NCBI GenBank assembly: GCA_913060595.1
Contig: CAJXSA010000107.1
Span: forward strand, 1-10,979
Source of the DNA: an uncultured Ignavibacteria bacterium
Lineage (GTDB): Bacteria; Bacteroidota; Ignavibacteria; SZUA-365
DNA length: 10,979 bases
Direction: 5' to 3'
Part shown: one piece after another, positions 1 to 6,360 of the stretch
Position numbering within the stretch: position 1 is the first letter of the stretch
How the letters are laid out: every line of letters begins with the position of its first letter
Program-made: the position numbers and the translations under genes
Notes under the pieces: generated by a model
What the model was told of the DNA's origin: nothing
Seen by the model: only the letters and a program-made list of their open reading frames with translations
Database searches by the model: none

Positions 1-2607
1 CACCTTGGCCTCGGGCACGAGCGCTTCCTCCTTGGTGATGCGCACGGTGCCGACCTGCTCGTCGACGGTGTAGTCCACGCCCGGGGTCAGCGGCGAGCCG
101 TTGAGCAGCACGCGCACCGAGCCGGGCACCACGTTGAAGCCGAGGTTGTAGACGGCGGTGGAGGAACCGCGGGTCTTGCCCGTGATGATGATTTTGTCCT
201 GCGAACTCTGCCGCGCCTGCGTCTTCGTCTTTTCGTAGACCTCGTCATAGAGGTACTGTTCGATGACGGCGGGATCCTCGCCGGGGAAAATGGTGCGGAA
301 GTTCTCCCGCATGCCGTCGCCCCAGGGCTCGAGTGTGGGGAAGATGATTTCGCCGCGCACGGGATCGACGGTGAGTCCCGGACTGAAATCGATTTTGCCG
401 TCGGGGGTGGGTGAACCGGACTCGTCGGTCCAGTCGAGGCCGAAGAGGCGCAGCAGCTGCGCATTGGTGTTGGGAAGGATCTCCTCGTCCGGCTGACCGC
501 CGCTGCGGTAGACGATTTTGAAGCCCGCGATGTCCTCGGGCGTGAGGTTGCGTGTGTTGAGCGAGTAAATGCTGCGCACCTTGTGCTTCCACGCCATCTC
601 AAAGGAGGGACCGAGGTTTTTCGGCTTCACCAGCTTGAGCACCATGCGCGAGAACACCGTCTCGCCCTTGTCGTTGATGTAGGTCTGCAGGCGGCTGTCG
701 CCTGCGAACGTACCGTAGATGTCGTCGTCGGCGCTGCTCTCATCGTCGGCGCCTTCGACGCGGAAGGCGACGGCCACCACCTGGTCGTCCTGCAGGCTCT
801 GCGTGAGCGTGAGTATACCGGTGGTGGGATTGTACTTGTAGTCGGTGTCCTTGCGCAGGCGCTTGAACAGTCCGGCCTCGACCTTTCCCGACTCCGGCGT
901 GACGCGGTTGTTGGGATCGAGCAGGTCGCTCCAGGAAGTGGGGAAGTCCGCGTCCCCGGGTTTGTAAGGGTCGAGCCGCTGCAGGTCGATGAATGCCACG
1001 GCCTCGCGTTCTTCGGGATCGGTGATCACGCCGCTGGACGCGGGACGCGACAGCCACACCTCGAGGTCCTTGATGTACATCTCCGGGTAGACCACCACGG
1101 GCGAGCTGGCATCGGGGAAGATGGCCTGGTAGTTGTAGTACGCCTCGTACGGCGAGACGCCCTGTGACTCCGCCGAGGCGTCGCGGTAGCGAAGGTCGAT
1201 GAAGTAGTGATTGTCGGAGTACTCGTAGGCGTGACGTTCGAACTCCTGTTCCTGCGAGCCGCCGTTGAGCGACAGGCGGGAGGACTCGCCTTTTTTCTGC
1301 GAGGCGATGGCCGCGAGGCGGAAGGGGCCGGCCTGGAATTCGGCCTTGATGCCGAAGAGCGCGCCGCTTCCCTGCACCAGCGTGGAGGGCGTCTGCAGCG
1401 AAACGTTTCCTGCTTCGACGGACTGCACAATTTCGTCCTCGTAGCCGGTGTACTTGATTTTCAGCTGGTTCTCGTAATCGAAGGTGCGCTCGGTGCTCCA
1501 GTCCGCCTGAATGCTCAGCTTGTCTCCGACCAGTCCGTTGACGTTGATCTGCACGCGCTGCTTGAAGTTGGGGGAGAACTGCGTGGGCTGGAGGAAGACC
1601 GACTGCTGGTCGCTGTTCTCGATCTTGAAGCCGGCGTTGATGTCAATGGTCCCGTTGATGCGCACGCTGATGCGGCTGCGGTCGCCGAAAATGCTCATCA
1701 GCGGATTCGGCGCGATGGGGATGTCGATCTCGGTGATGTCCTTGAGCAGGTTCTGCAGCTGGTCTCCCTGGTCGATGCTGTATTCCGAGGCCTTGGCCGC
1801 GGTGCGGCGCTGCTGCTCGTAGTTGTAACGGCGCTGAATGTATTCCTCGAGCGACATGCGGACGGGCACGCGCACGTCGTTGCCGTTGACCACTTCCCGT
1901 ATGAGCACCTCGTCCTTGGTCGAGTCGACCGTGATGATGCGCTGTATGCCGCGCGTGGGCGTCAGGTACAGCGGCGAGGTGCGCGAAGGGAAGGGATTGG
2001 CGGTCGGGGAGGGACGCGGGCGCTGCGGCAGGAATTTCGCGCGCGTCGTGCTGTCCATCGGCGGGATGTCAAGGCTGTCGAGCCGCGCGGACAGCTCGGC
2101 GGCGAAGCTGCGCAGGCGCAGTTCCGTCATGAAAGATTCCGTCGCGTCGTACTCCCGCCGGGGGCGCGGCTGCGCGGGGATGGCGCCGCTGAGATCGAAC
2201 AGCAGTTCGCGCTGCGTGTCATCGGCTTCCGTATCCATCGCCGCGTCCGTGGAGGCGGCTTCCATGACTGCCGTCCGCGTCGCTGCCGTTTCCCCTGCCG
2301 CGGCATGTTCCCGCGTCATTGCGGCACCGGTGTACTGGTCCTGCACGGCGGCGGGCATGGCCGCCGGGCGTCCGGGCAGGTTCATGGCGCTGCCGTGGCC
2401 CGCCTGCACCCAGGCGTTCCATTCCATGGCGGACTCGATGGTGATGATGTCGACCGGGTACACCGGTCCGACACTCGCCCCGAGAAAGACCAGGAAGGAG
2501 GTCGCGGATATGGCAAGCAGCCGGCTTACATGGCGCACCCGGGAGAGCACGGCTCTTCCGGAGAGCATAGCTTTCCCGCGCCCCGGCTGCGGGGTGATGG
2601 TACTCAT
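1..2607 (-). CDS. sprA: T9SS outer-membrane translocon SprA (Sov family), N-terminal 869 residues, 3' end outside window
   Basis: SprA forms the very large outer-membrane beta-barrel through which type IX cargo (gliding adhesins, secreted enzymes) is exported. I translated the minus strand from ATG at 2607; the frame stays open to base 1. Residues 1-29 are basic and polar, and residues 30-47 form a hydrophobic signal segment (LLAISATSFLVFLGASVG). Residues 54-200 are a low-complexity Ala/Met-rich stretch. SprA_N-type sequence follows, with a family-like block VEAGNVSLQTPS at 397-408, then GALFGIKAEFQAG, and later YNLGFNVVPGSVRVLLNGSPL near 820-840. Family members usually exceed 2,000 residues, so about a third is present and the rest lies beyond the left edge. 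An in-frame TAA lies at 2664-2662. ATG at 2568 (codon 14) is an alternative start that would give a more conventional signal-peptide length. No strong ribosome binding site is seen at either start. The gene is divergent from lptF. Family assignment rests on recalled SprA sequence patterns, not a search. Confidence 0.93.
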   Translation of the reverse strand, partial: MSTITPQPGRGKAMLSGRAVLSRVRHVSRLLAISATSFLVFLGASVGPVYPVDIITIESAMEWNAWVQAGHGSAMNLPGRPAAMPAAVQDQYTGAAMTREHAAAGETAATRTAVMEAASTDAAMDTEADDTQRELLFDLSGAIPAQPRPRREYDATESFMTELRLRSFAAELSARLDSLDIPPMDSTTRAKFLPQRPRPSPTANPFPSRTSPLYLTPTRGIQRIITVDSTKDEVLIREVVNGNDVRVPVRMSLEEYIQRRYNYEQQRRTAAKASEYSIDQGDQLQNLLKDITEIDIPIAPNPLMSIFGDRSRISVRINGTIDINAGFKIENSDQQSVFLQPTQFSPNFKQRVQINVNGLVGDKLSIQADWSTERTFDYENQLKIKYTGYEDEIVQSVEAGNVSLQTPSTLVQGSGALFGIKAEFQAGPFRLAAIASQKKGESSRLSLNGGSQEQEFERHAYEYSDNHYFIDLRYRDASAESQGVSPYEAYYNYQAIFPDASSPVVVYPEMYIKDLEVWLSRPASSGVITDPEEREAVAFIDLQRLDPYKPGDADFPTSWSDLLDPNNRVTPESGKVEAGLFKRLRKDTDYKYNPTTGILTLTQSLQDDQVVAVAFRVEGADDESSADDDIYGTFAGDSRLQTYINDKGETVFSRMVLKLVKPKNLGPSFEMAWKHKVRSIYSLNTRNLTPEDIAGFKIVYRSGGQPDEEILPNTNAQLLRLFGLDWTDESGSPTPDGKIDFSPGLTVDPVRGEIIFPTLEPWGDGMRENFRTIFPGEDPAVIEQYLYDEVYEKTKTQARQSSQDKIIITGKTRGSSTAVYNLGFNVVPGSVRVLLNGSPLTPGVDYTVDEQVGTVRITKEEALVPEAKV

Positions 2608-2781
2608 ACGTTTCGGGTGGAACTTCAAACGTCTGCCGCCGTGCGAGTTGCTGGTGATTTCTTACGCGGTAGAGATCAGTTCGATAGAAAGCCCTGGCTT
2701 GTGAGACGTTTGTTTCGTGCGCGGGATGAGAAAAGTCAGGGTAAGACCTTGCGAATCCTGACAGTTATCCACGGTGAAGCC

Positions 2782-2812
2782 CAAAATTAGCGAGAGTTGC
2801 CGATCCGTGCAA
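2782..2812 (-). promoter_or_regulatory. Candidate Bacteroidota-type promoter for sprA
   Basis: Read on the minus strand, TTG (2812-2810) is followed by 20 bases and then TAATTTTG (2789-2782). This matches the known Bacteroidota -7 consensus TAnnTTTG exactly and has a TTG at the -33 position with usual spacing. The implied transcription start is near 2775, giving a 5' leader of about 165 nt before the sprA ATG. It is the best match to this promoter class that I found in the window; start-site data are lacking. Confidence 0.5.
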
Positions 2813-2835
2813 GGAACAGATACGCAGAAATTCGG

Positions 2836-2845
2836 TATATTTTCC
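2836..2845 (+). promoter_or_regulatory. Candidate -7/-10 element upstream of lptF
   Basis: TATATTTTCC matches TAnnTTTG except at the last base and recurs in nearly the same form before fsa and gcvT. No TTG is visible at the expected -33 distance, so support comes mainly from recurrence and AT-richness. It would give a leader of roughly 110 nt for lptF. Confidence 0.3.
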
Positions 2846-2897
2846 GTCACGCGCGGAACACGCGGCGGCCCCTGCCGGGTACAACAGGCCGCATGTT

Positions 2898-2939
2898 AGC
2901 GCATCACATGCACTCATGCAATGGATTTTCGCATGCGCT
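2898..2939 (+). repeat. 7-bp inverted repeat in the lptF leader
   Basis: AGCGCAT (2898-2904) and ATGCGCT (2933-2939) are perfect reverse complements separated by 28 bases that contain further CATGCA words. The repeat ends 9 bases before the AGTAGG ribosome-binding sequence of lptF (2949-2954). It could be an operator or a leader hairpin, but the long loop makes a stable hairpin doubtful and it may be chance. Confidence 0.25.
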
Positions 2940-2959
2940 CAGGAAAGCAGTAGGCACGT

Positions 2960-4537
2960 ATGATTCTCTGGCGATACATATTGCGCGCGCATGTGGGACC
3001 CTTCCTGTTTTCCAACGCGATTATCATCTTTCTTTTTCTCCTGCAGTTCCTGATGAAGCGCGCGGGCGACCTGGTGGGCAAGGGTCTCAGCGCCTGGGTG
3101 ATACTCGAACTCATTTCCCTCAACCTCGCGTGGATGCTGGTGCTCTCGGTGCCCATGTCCGTGCTCGTCGCCTCGCTGATGGCGTTCGGCAAGCTGTCGG
3201 CGGACAACGAGATCACCATCATGCGTGCCAGCGGCATGAGCCTGTACCGCATGGTGACGCCGGTGGTGATGGCGACCATGGTGGTGACGGGGGCGCTGAT
3301 GTGGTTCAACAACTCCGTGCTGCCCGACGCCAACGTGCGGCTGCAGACCCTGATGACGGACATCATTCGCATCAAGCCCACGCTGTCGCTGCAGGCCGGG
3401 GTGTTCACCTCCGAGCACGATCTGCCGAATTACCGCATCCTCGTTCGTAAGACCTTCGAGAAAAGCAACGATCTCGAGGGTGTCACCATTTACGATCTTT
3501 CCGATCCGGAGAACAGCATCGTGGTGACGGCGAAAACCGGCACCGTGAGTTTCTCCCCCGATTACGCCAGCGTGATCATGGATCTGCGTGACGGGGAGAT
3601 TCACCAGCTGGACAACAAGACGTTCAAGAAATACCGCAAGCTGCGCTTCATCCGGCACCGGGTGAACATGCCGGCGAGCGGCTTCGGTTTTCAGCGCAGC
3701 GACGCCTCGCGCACGCGCCGCGACGACCGCACGATGAGCGCCGGCATGATGCAGGTCATCGTCGATTCGATCGACACGCTGCGGCAGGGCAAAATCGAAA
3801 ACATGGAGCTGCGTCTCACCGAGCAGCTGCGGCGCTACATCGCGGGCACGCCGAAATACTACGCCGCCGCACCCGTGAACATGTCCGGCGCCGCAGGCCC
3901 CGCCGTGCTGGGACGCGAGCCCGTGACGGATCCCGCGCGCATGGAGGAGATGCGGAGGCGCATTGGCGCGGGACAGGCGGGACGGGAGGCGATGCCGGGC
4001 GAGAGCGCACTCGCGGCGGACAGCGCGTTCGCGGCGGACAGCAGCGAGGTCGCGGCGGTGGATTCCGTGGGCGCGGCGTTCCGTGCGCTGACCGACGCGC
4101 GGCAGCTGCAGGCGCAGGCCATGGCGGAGTTCACGGGTGTGGAATTCGACGCCAAGCAGATGGACCGCTTCCTGGTGGAGATATACAAAAAGTACTCGAT
4201 TCCCGTCGCCTGCCTGGTGTTCGTGCTCATCGGCGCGCCGCTGGGCATGATGGCGCGGCGGGGCGGCTTCGGCATGGGGGCGGGACTGAGTCTCGGTTTC
4301 TTCCTTTTCTACTGGGCCTGCCTGATCGGCGGTGAGAAACTCGCCGACCGCGGTGCGCTGTCCCCGTTCTGGGGCATGTGGATCGCGAACATCATCCTCG
4401 GCGTCATGGGCATACTGCTGACCATTCGCGTCGCACGTGAATCCCGTGTCATCGACTGGTCGGTGTTCACGCGCTTCCTTCCCAAAAGCCTGCGCGGCAG
4501 CGCGGCGGCTTCCACCACCAATCCCCACGAGGGCTAA
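2960..4537 (+). CDS. lptF: LPS export permease LptF (YjgP/YjgQ family) with a large insertion
   Basis: LptF pairs with LptG as the inner-membrane permease of the LptB2FG ABC transporter, which extracts lipopolysaccharide and passes it to the periplasmic bridge. The 525-residue product has three N-terminal membrane segments (about 15-32, 48-75 and 98-116) with the family block NEITIMRASGMSLYRM at 83-98. A periplasmic beta domain runs to about residue 235, and three C-terminal membrane segments (about 415-430, 441-457, 470-490) begin after YSIP at 412-415. The order matches the family, but typical members have about 360 residues. The extra length lies at about 240-400 and is Ala/Arg-rich, with a SALAAD/SAFAAD tandem repeat. 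The start is fixed: an in-frame TAG sits at 2951-2953, and AGTAGG (2949-2954) lies 5 bases before ATG. The stop overlaps the lptG start. Assignment as LptF rather than LptG is based on gene order and sequence flavour. Confidence 0.9.
   Translation: MILWRYILRAHVGPFLFSNAIIIFLFLLQFLMKRAGDLVGKGLSAWVILELISLNLAWMLVLSVPMSVLVASLMAFGKLSADNEITIMRASGMSLYRMVTPVVMATMVVTGALMWFNNSVLPDANVRLQTLMTDIIRIKPTLSLQAGVFTSEHDLPNYRILVRKTFEKSNDLEGVTIYDLSDPENSIVVTAKTGTVSFSPDYASVIMDLRDGEIHQLDNKTFKKYRKLRFIRHRVNMPASGFGFQRSDASRTRRDDRTMSAGMMQVIVDSIDTLRQGKIENMELRLTEQLRRYIAGTPKYYAAAPVNMSGAAGPAVLGREPVTDPARMEEMRRRIGAGQAGREAMPGESALAADSAFAADSSEVAAVDSVGAAFRALTDARQLQAQAMAEFTGVEFDAKQMDRFLVEIYKKYSIPVACLVFVLIGAPLGMMARRGGFGMGAGLSLGFFLFYWACLIGGEKLADRGALSPFWGMWIANIILGVMGILLTIRVARESRVIDWSVFTRFLPKSLRGSAAASTTNPHEG
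4004..4039 (+). repeat. Tandem 18-nt repeat inside lptF
   Basis: Two adjacent 18-base units (4004-4021 and 4022-4039) differ at only two positions and encode SALAAD and SAFAAD (LptF residues 349-360). A degenerate continuation (SSEVAAVD) follows. It lies in the non-conserved insertion and looks like local slippage expansion of a flexible linker. Confidence 0.75.
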
Positions 4538-5643
4538 TGCGTAAGCTCGATCGTTACGTATCGTGGCAGTTCGTGAAAACCGTGCTTTTCGCCATTCTCG
4601 CGTTCAGCACCATTTTCATCCTTGTCGACATGATCGAGAACCTCGACGACTTCATCGACCAGGACGTGGCGCCGCATATCATCGGTCTGTATTACGTGTA
4701 TTTTCTCCCGCGCATCTTTTCGCTCATGGTGCCCGTGGCCATGCTGCTGGCGGCGCTGTTCGTGGTCGGCAAGCTGAGCAACAACAACGAATTCACCATC
4801 ATCAAGTGCGCCGGCGTGAGCCTGTATCGTTTCATGCTGCCGCTGCTGGGCATCGGACTCGTGGTCAGCCTGCTCATGCTCGGCTTCGACGGCTGGCTGG
4901 TGCCGCACATCAACGCTGCGCGCCTCGATCTCGAGCGGGAGTACCTGAAAAAGCACCGCGAGCTGGGCACGCGTTACAACATGTTTTTCCAGGAAAGCGG
5001 CAACCGCATACTCACACTGGAGTATTTCGACGAGGAAAACCAGTCCGCCCGCCGCGTGAAGCTGCAGCAGTTCGACGCACAGGATCCCACCGTCATGCTC
5101 GGGCGCCTCGACGCCGCGCACATGGAATGGAAAGAGGACAGCGCGGTATGGGTGATGTATGACGTGGTGCAGCGCCGCTTCAGCACGGACAGCACGCTGC
5201 CGGTGCAAACGCGCGAGCGCGTCACCGATTTCGACAGCCTTTCCCTCGGACGCCTGGTGATCACTCCGGATATCATCCTCCGCATGCAGCAGAAGCCGGA
5301 GGAAATGGGACTCGAGGATTTCCGCGACTATATCGGGCGACAGCGCCGCGCGGGCAGCGACATCGCGCGTCTGCTGGTGGATTACCACGGCAAGATCGCC
5401 TTTCCCTTCGCTTCCATCATCGTCGTGTTTTTCGGCGTGCCCTTCGCCTCGGTCAAGCGGCGCAGCGGACTTGCGGTGCAGTTCGGCATCAGCATTTTTC
5501 TTCTCTTTATATACATGGTCAGCCAGAAGCTCAGCCAGATCTTCGGGTACAACGGGAACATACACCCGCTGCTCGCCGCCTGGATGCCCAACCTGCTCTT
5601 CTTCCTGGCCGGCTGTGTCATCATGTTCCGCGTGCAGAAATAA
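4537..5643 (+). CDS. lptG: LPS export permease LptG (YjgP/YjgQ family)
   Basis: This is the second permease half of the LptB2FG lipopolysaccharide exporter. The 368 residues match the usual family length. The N-terminus (RYVSWQFVKTVLFAILAFSTIF) holds the first membrane segment, about 13-32. Segment two runs about 48-76, followed by the family block LSNNNEFTIIKCAGVSLYRF (79-98) and segment three (about 99-116). A periplasmic beta domain fills roughly 120-255. DYHGKIAFPF (282-291) leads into three C-terminal membrane segments. The ATG shares its A with the lptF TAA (TAATG), which implies translational coupling, and GAGGG at 4529-4533 sits only 3 bases upstream. There is no insertion here, unlike its partner. 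The ATPase LptB is not in the window. I am confident of the family; the F/G naming is by order. Confidence 0.9.
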   Translation: MRKLDRYVSWQFVKTVLFAILAFSTIFILVDMIENLDDFIDQDVAPHIIGLYYVYFLPRIFSLMVPVAMLLAALFVVGKLSNNNEFTIIKCAGVSLYRFMLPLLGIGLVVSLLMLGFDGWLVPHINAARLDLEREYLKKHRELGTRYNMFFQESGNRILTLEYFDEENQSARRVKLQQFDAQDPTVMLGRLDAAHMEWKEDSAVWVMYDVVQRRFSTDSTLPVQTRERVTDFDSLSLGRLVITPDIILRMQQKPEEMGLEDFRDYIGRQRRAGSDIARLLVDYHGKIAFPFASIIVVFFGVPFASVKRRSGLAVQFGISIFLLFIYMVSQKLSQIFGYNGNIHPLLAAWMPNLLFFLAGCVIMFRVQK

Positions 5644-5650
5644 TTCCTCC

Positions 5651-5672
5651 CGAGATTTTTCCGAAAATCGCG
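5651..5672 (+). other. Weak hairpin downstream of lptG
   Basis: GATTTT (5654-5659) and AAAATC (5664-5669) form a perfect 6-bp stem around the loop TCCG. CG/CG pairs on either side extend it beyond one A/G mismatch. It starts 8 bases after the lptG stop, so a terminator or 3'-end stabiliser role is possible. However, the stem is AT-rich and no T-run follows, so it is not a standard intrinsic terminator. Confidence 0.3.
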
Positions 5673-5733
5673 AAATATCTTCCCGCCTGCTCCCTGACGG
5701 CACCCCGTCCCCCCACCGGGCGAGAAATAGCCC

Positions 5734-5761
5734 TTGAATTACATTCCCTGTTTTCGATAAC
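5734..5761 (+). promoter_or_regulatory. Candidate sigma70-like promoter for queD
   Basis: TTGAAT (5734-5739), 16 bases, then GATAAC (5756-5761) resembles a -35/-10 pair in an AT-rich stretch after a GC-rich run. A TACATTCCC word inside it is a weak relative of the ATATTTTC element seen before other genes. If used, transcription starts near 5768, which would exclude the upstream TTG at 5762 as a start codon. Confidence 0.35.
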
Positions 5762-5806
5762 TTGAAAGATTGTACAGGACAAGTCGTATTCAAGGACGCC
5801 GAACGC

Positions 5807-6241
5807 ATGAACAGAACGCTGAAAATCGCACGGGAATTTCACTGGGAAATGGGACACCGCCTGCCCTTTCACACCAGCGGCTGCGCCAACATACACGGTC
5901 ATTCCTACCGCATGATGGTGGAAATAGAGGGGAGCTGCGACGATAACGGCATGCTGATGGATTACGGGGAGATGAAGCGCCTGGTCGCGCCGCTCGTCGA
6001 CCGTTTCGATCACTGCTTTCTCTGCGACGAAAACGACGACCTGATGAAGGATTTTCTCGCGGGCACGCCGTTCAAGCATGTGATCGTGCCGTTCACGACG
6101 ACCGCGGAAAACCTCGTATTCTACTTCCTCGACGAACTCTGGAACATCTTTCTGCCATATCAGCAGATCACCGGCCTGCGGCTGCGGCTGCAGGAAACGG
6201 AGATATCCTACGCAGAAGCCGAGCGCTCACGCGAGGGCTAA
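5807..6241 (+). CDS. queD: 6-carboxytetrahydropterin synthase, QueD/6-pyruvoyl-tetrahydropterin synthase family
   Basis: QueD converts 7,8-dihydroneopterin triphosphate to 6-carboxy-5,6,7,8-tetrahydropterin, an early step toward 7-deazaguanine and queuosine in tRNA; it acts in the cytoplasm. The 144-residue product has the family's zinc ligands His17 (in EMGHRLP) and His30 and His32 (in CANIHGHSY). It also has the catalytic Cys26, the Asp68-His69 pair (DRFDHCF) and the pterin-binding Glu130 (LQETEISYA). All key residues are present and the length is normal. I chose ATG at 5807, with AAGGA at 5792-5796 ten bases upstream. An in-frame TTG at 5762 would add 15 residues that do not look like the family N-terminus. 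No other queuosine genes are nearby. A related pterin-synthase activity within the superfamily cannot be excluded, but the Cys spacing fits QueD. Confidence 0.9.
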   Translation: MNRTLKIAREFHWEMGHRLPFHTSGCANIHGHSYRMMVEIEGSCDDNGMLMDYGEMKRLVAPLVDRFDHCFLCDENDDLMKDFLAGTPFKHVIVPFTTTAENLVFYFLDELWNIFLPYQQITGLRLRLQETEISYAEAERSREG

Positions 6242-6254
6242 TTCTGCCCCGCGT

Positions 6255-6285
6255 AATGATTTACAGTAATCGCTGAAAAATCATT
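6255..6285 (+). repeat. 8-bp perfect inverted repeat between queD and fsa
   Basis: AATGATTT (6255-6262) and AAATCATT (6278-6285) are perfect reverse complements separated by 15 bases. The right arm overlaps the TTG (6284-6286) of a candidate fsa promoter, a geometry that would suit an operator. No T-run follows, so a terminator for queD is less likely. The AT-rich context raises the odds of a chance match. Confidence 0.35.
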
Positions 6286-6312
6286 GCATGTTGGATATCC
6301 GTTTTATATTTT
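6284..6312 (+). promoter_or_regulatory. Candidate promoter for fsa
   Basis: TTG (6284-6286), 18 bases, then TATATTTT (6305-6312) approximates the Bacteroidota -33/-7 arrangement with the last G replaced by T. A second possibility is TTTG (6323-6326), 16 bases, then TAATTTTTG (6343-6351), but this runs into the ribosome binding site. The first would give a leader of about 40 nt. Confidence 0.4.
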
Positions 6313-6360
6313 CTTCTGTTGGTTTGGCAACTTCACTTAAAGTAATTTTTGAGGTCTGCA

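Larger units (their letters stand above)
2608..2959. other. Divergent intergenic region between sprA and lptF
   Basis: These 352 bases contain no credible gene. The short open frames here either overlap lptF or lack a start signal and family resemblance. What can be seen is a Bacteroidota-type promoter pointing to sprA (2812-2782, minus), a DnaA-box-like 9-mer (2765-2773), a TATATTTTCC element pointing toward lptF (2836-2845) and a CATG-rich stretch with a 7-bp inverted repeat (2898-2939) just before the lptF ribosome binding site. Parts of the region are visibly more AT-rich than the flanking genes, as expected for a control region. Confidence 0.8.

Noticed and set aside
1207..2790. Open frame of 527 codons on the plus strand opposite sprA
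   Set aside because: The minus strand encodes SprA with family motifs. The antisense product is Arg/Gly/Val-rich with no family resemblance.
2662..2850. 62-codon minus-strand frame in the sprA-lptF gap
   Set aside because: The sprA promoter candidate lies inside it, no ribosome binding site is visible, and the peptide has no recognisable features.
2939..4528. Open frame of 529 codons on the minus strand opposite lptF
   Set aside because: It is an antisense shadow of a clear membrane permease gene; its product is His/Arg-rich and domainless.
5651..5672. Intrinsic terminator after lptG
   Set aside because: A short hairpin exists, but it is AT-rich and lacks a following T-run, so I list it only as a weak hairpin.
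5762..5806. TTG start extending QueD by 15 residues
   Set aside because: It overlaps the candidate -10 region and the added residues do not look like the family. ATG at 5807 gives the standard N-terminus.
4534..5808. Open frame of 424 codons on the minus strand opposite lptG
   Set aside because: Same reasoning: it mirrors lptG, has no start signals and has no recognisable domain.
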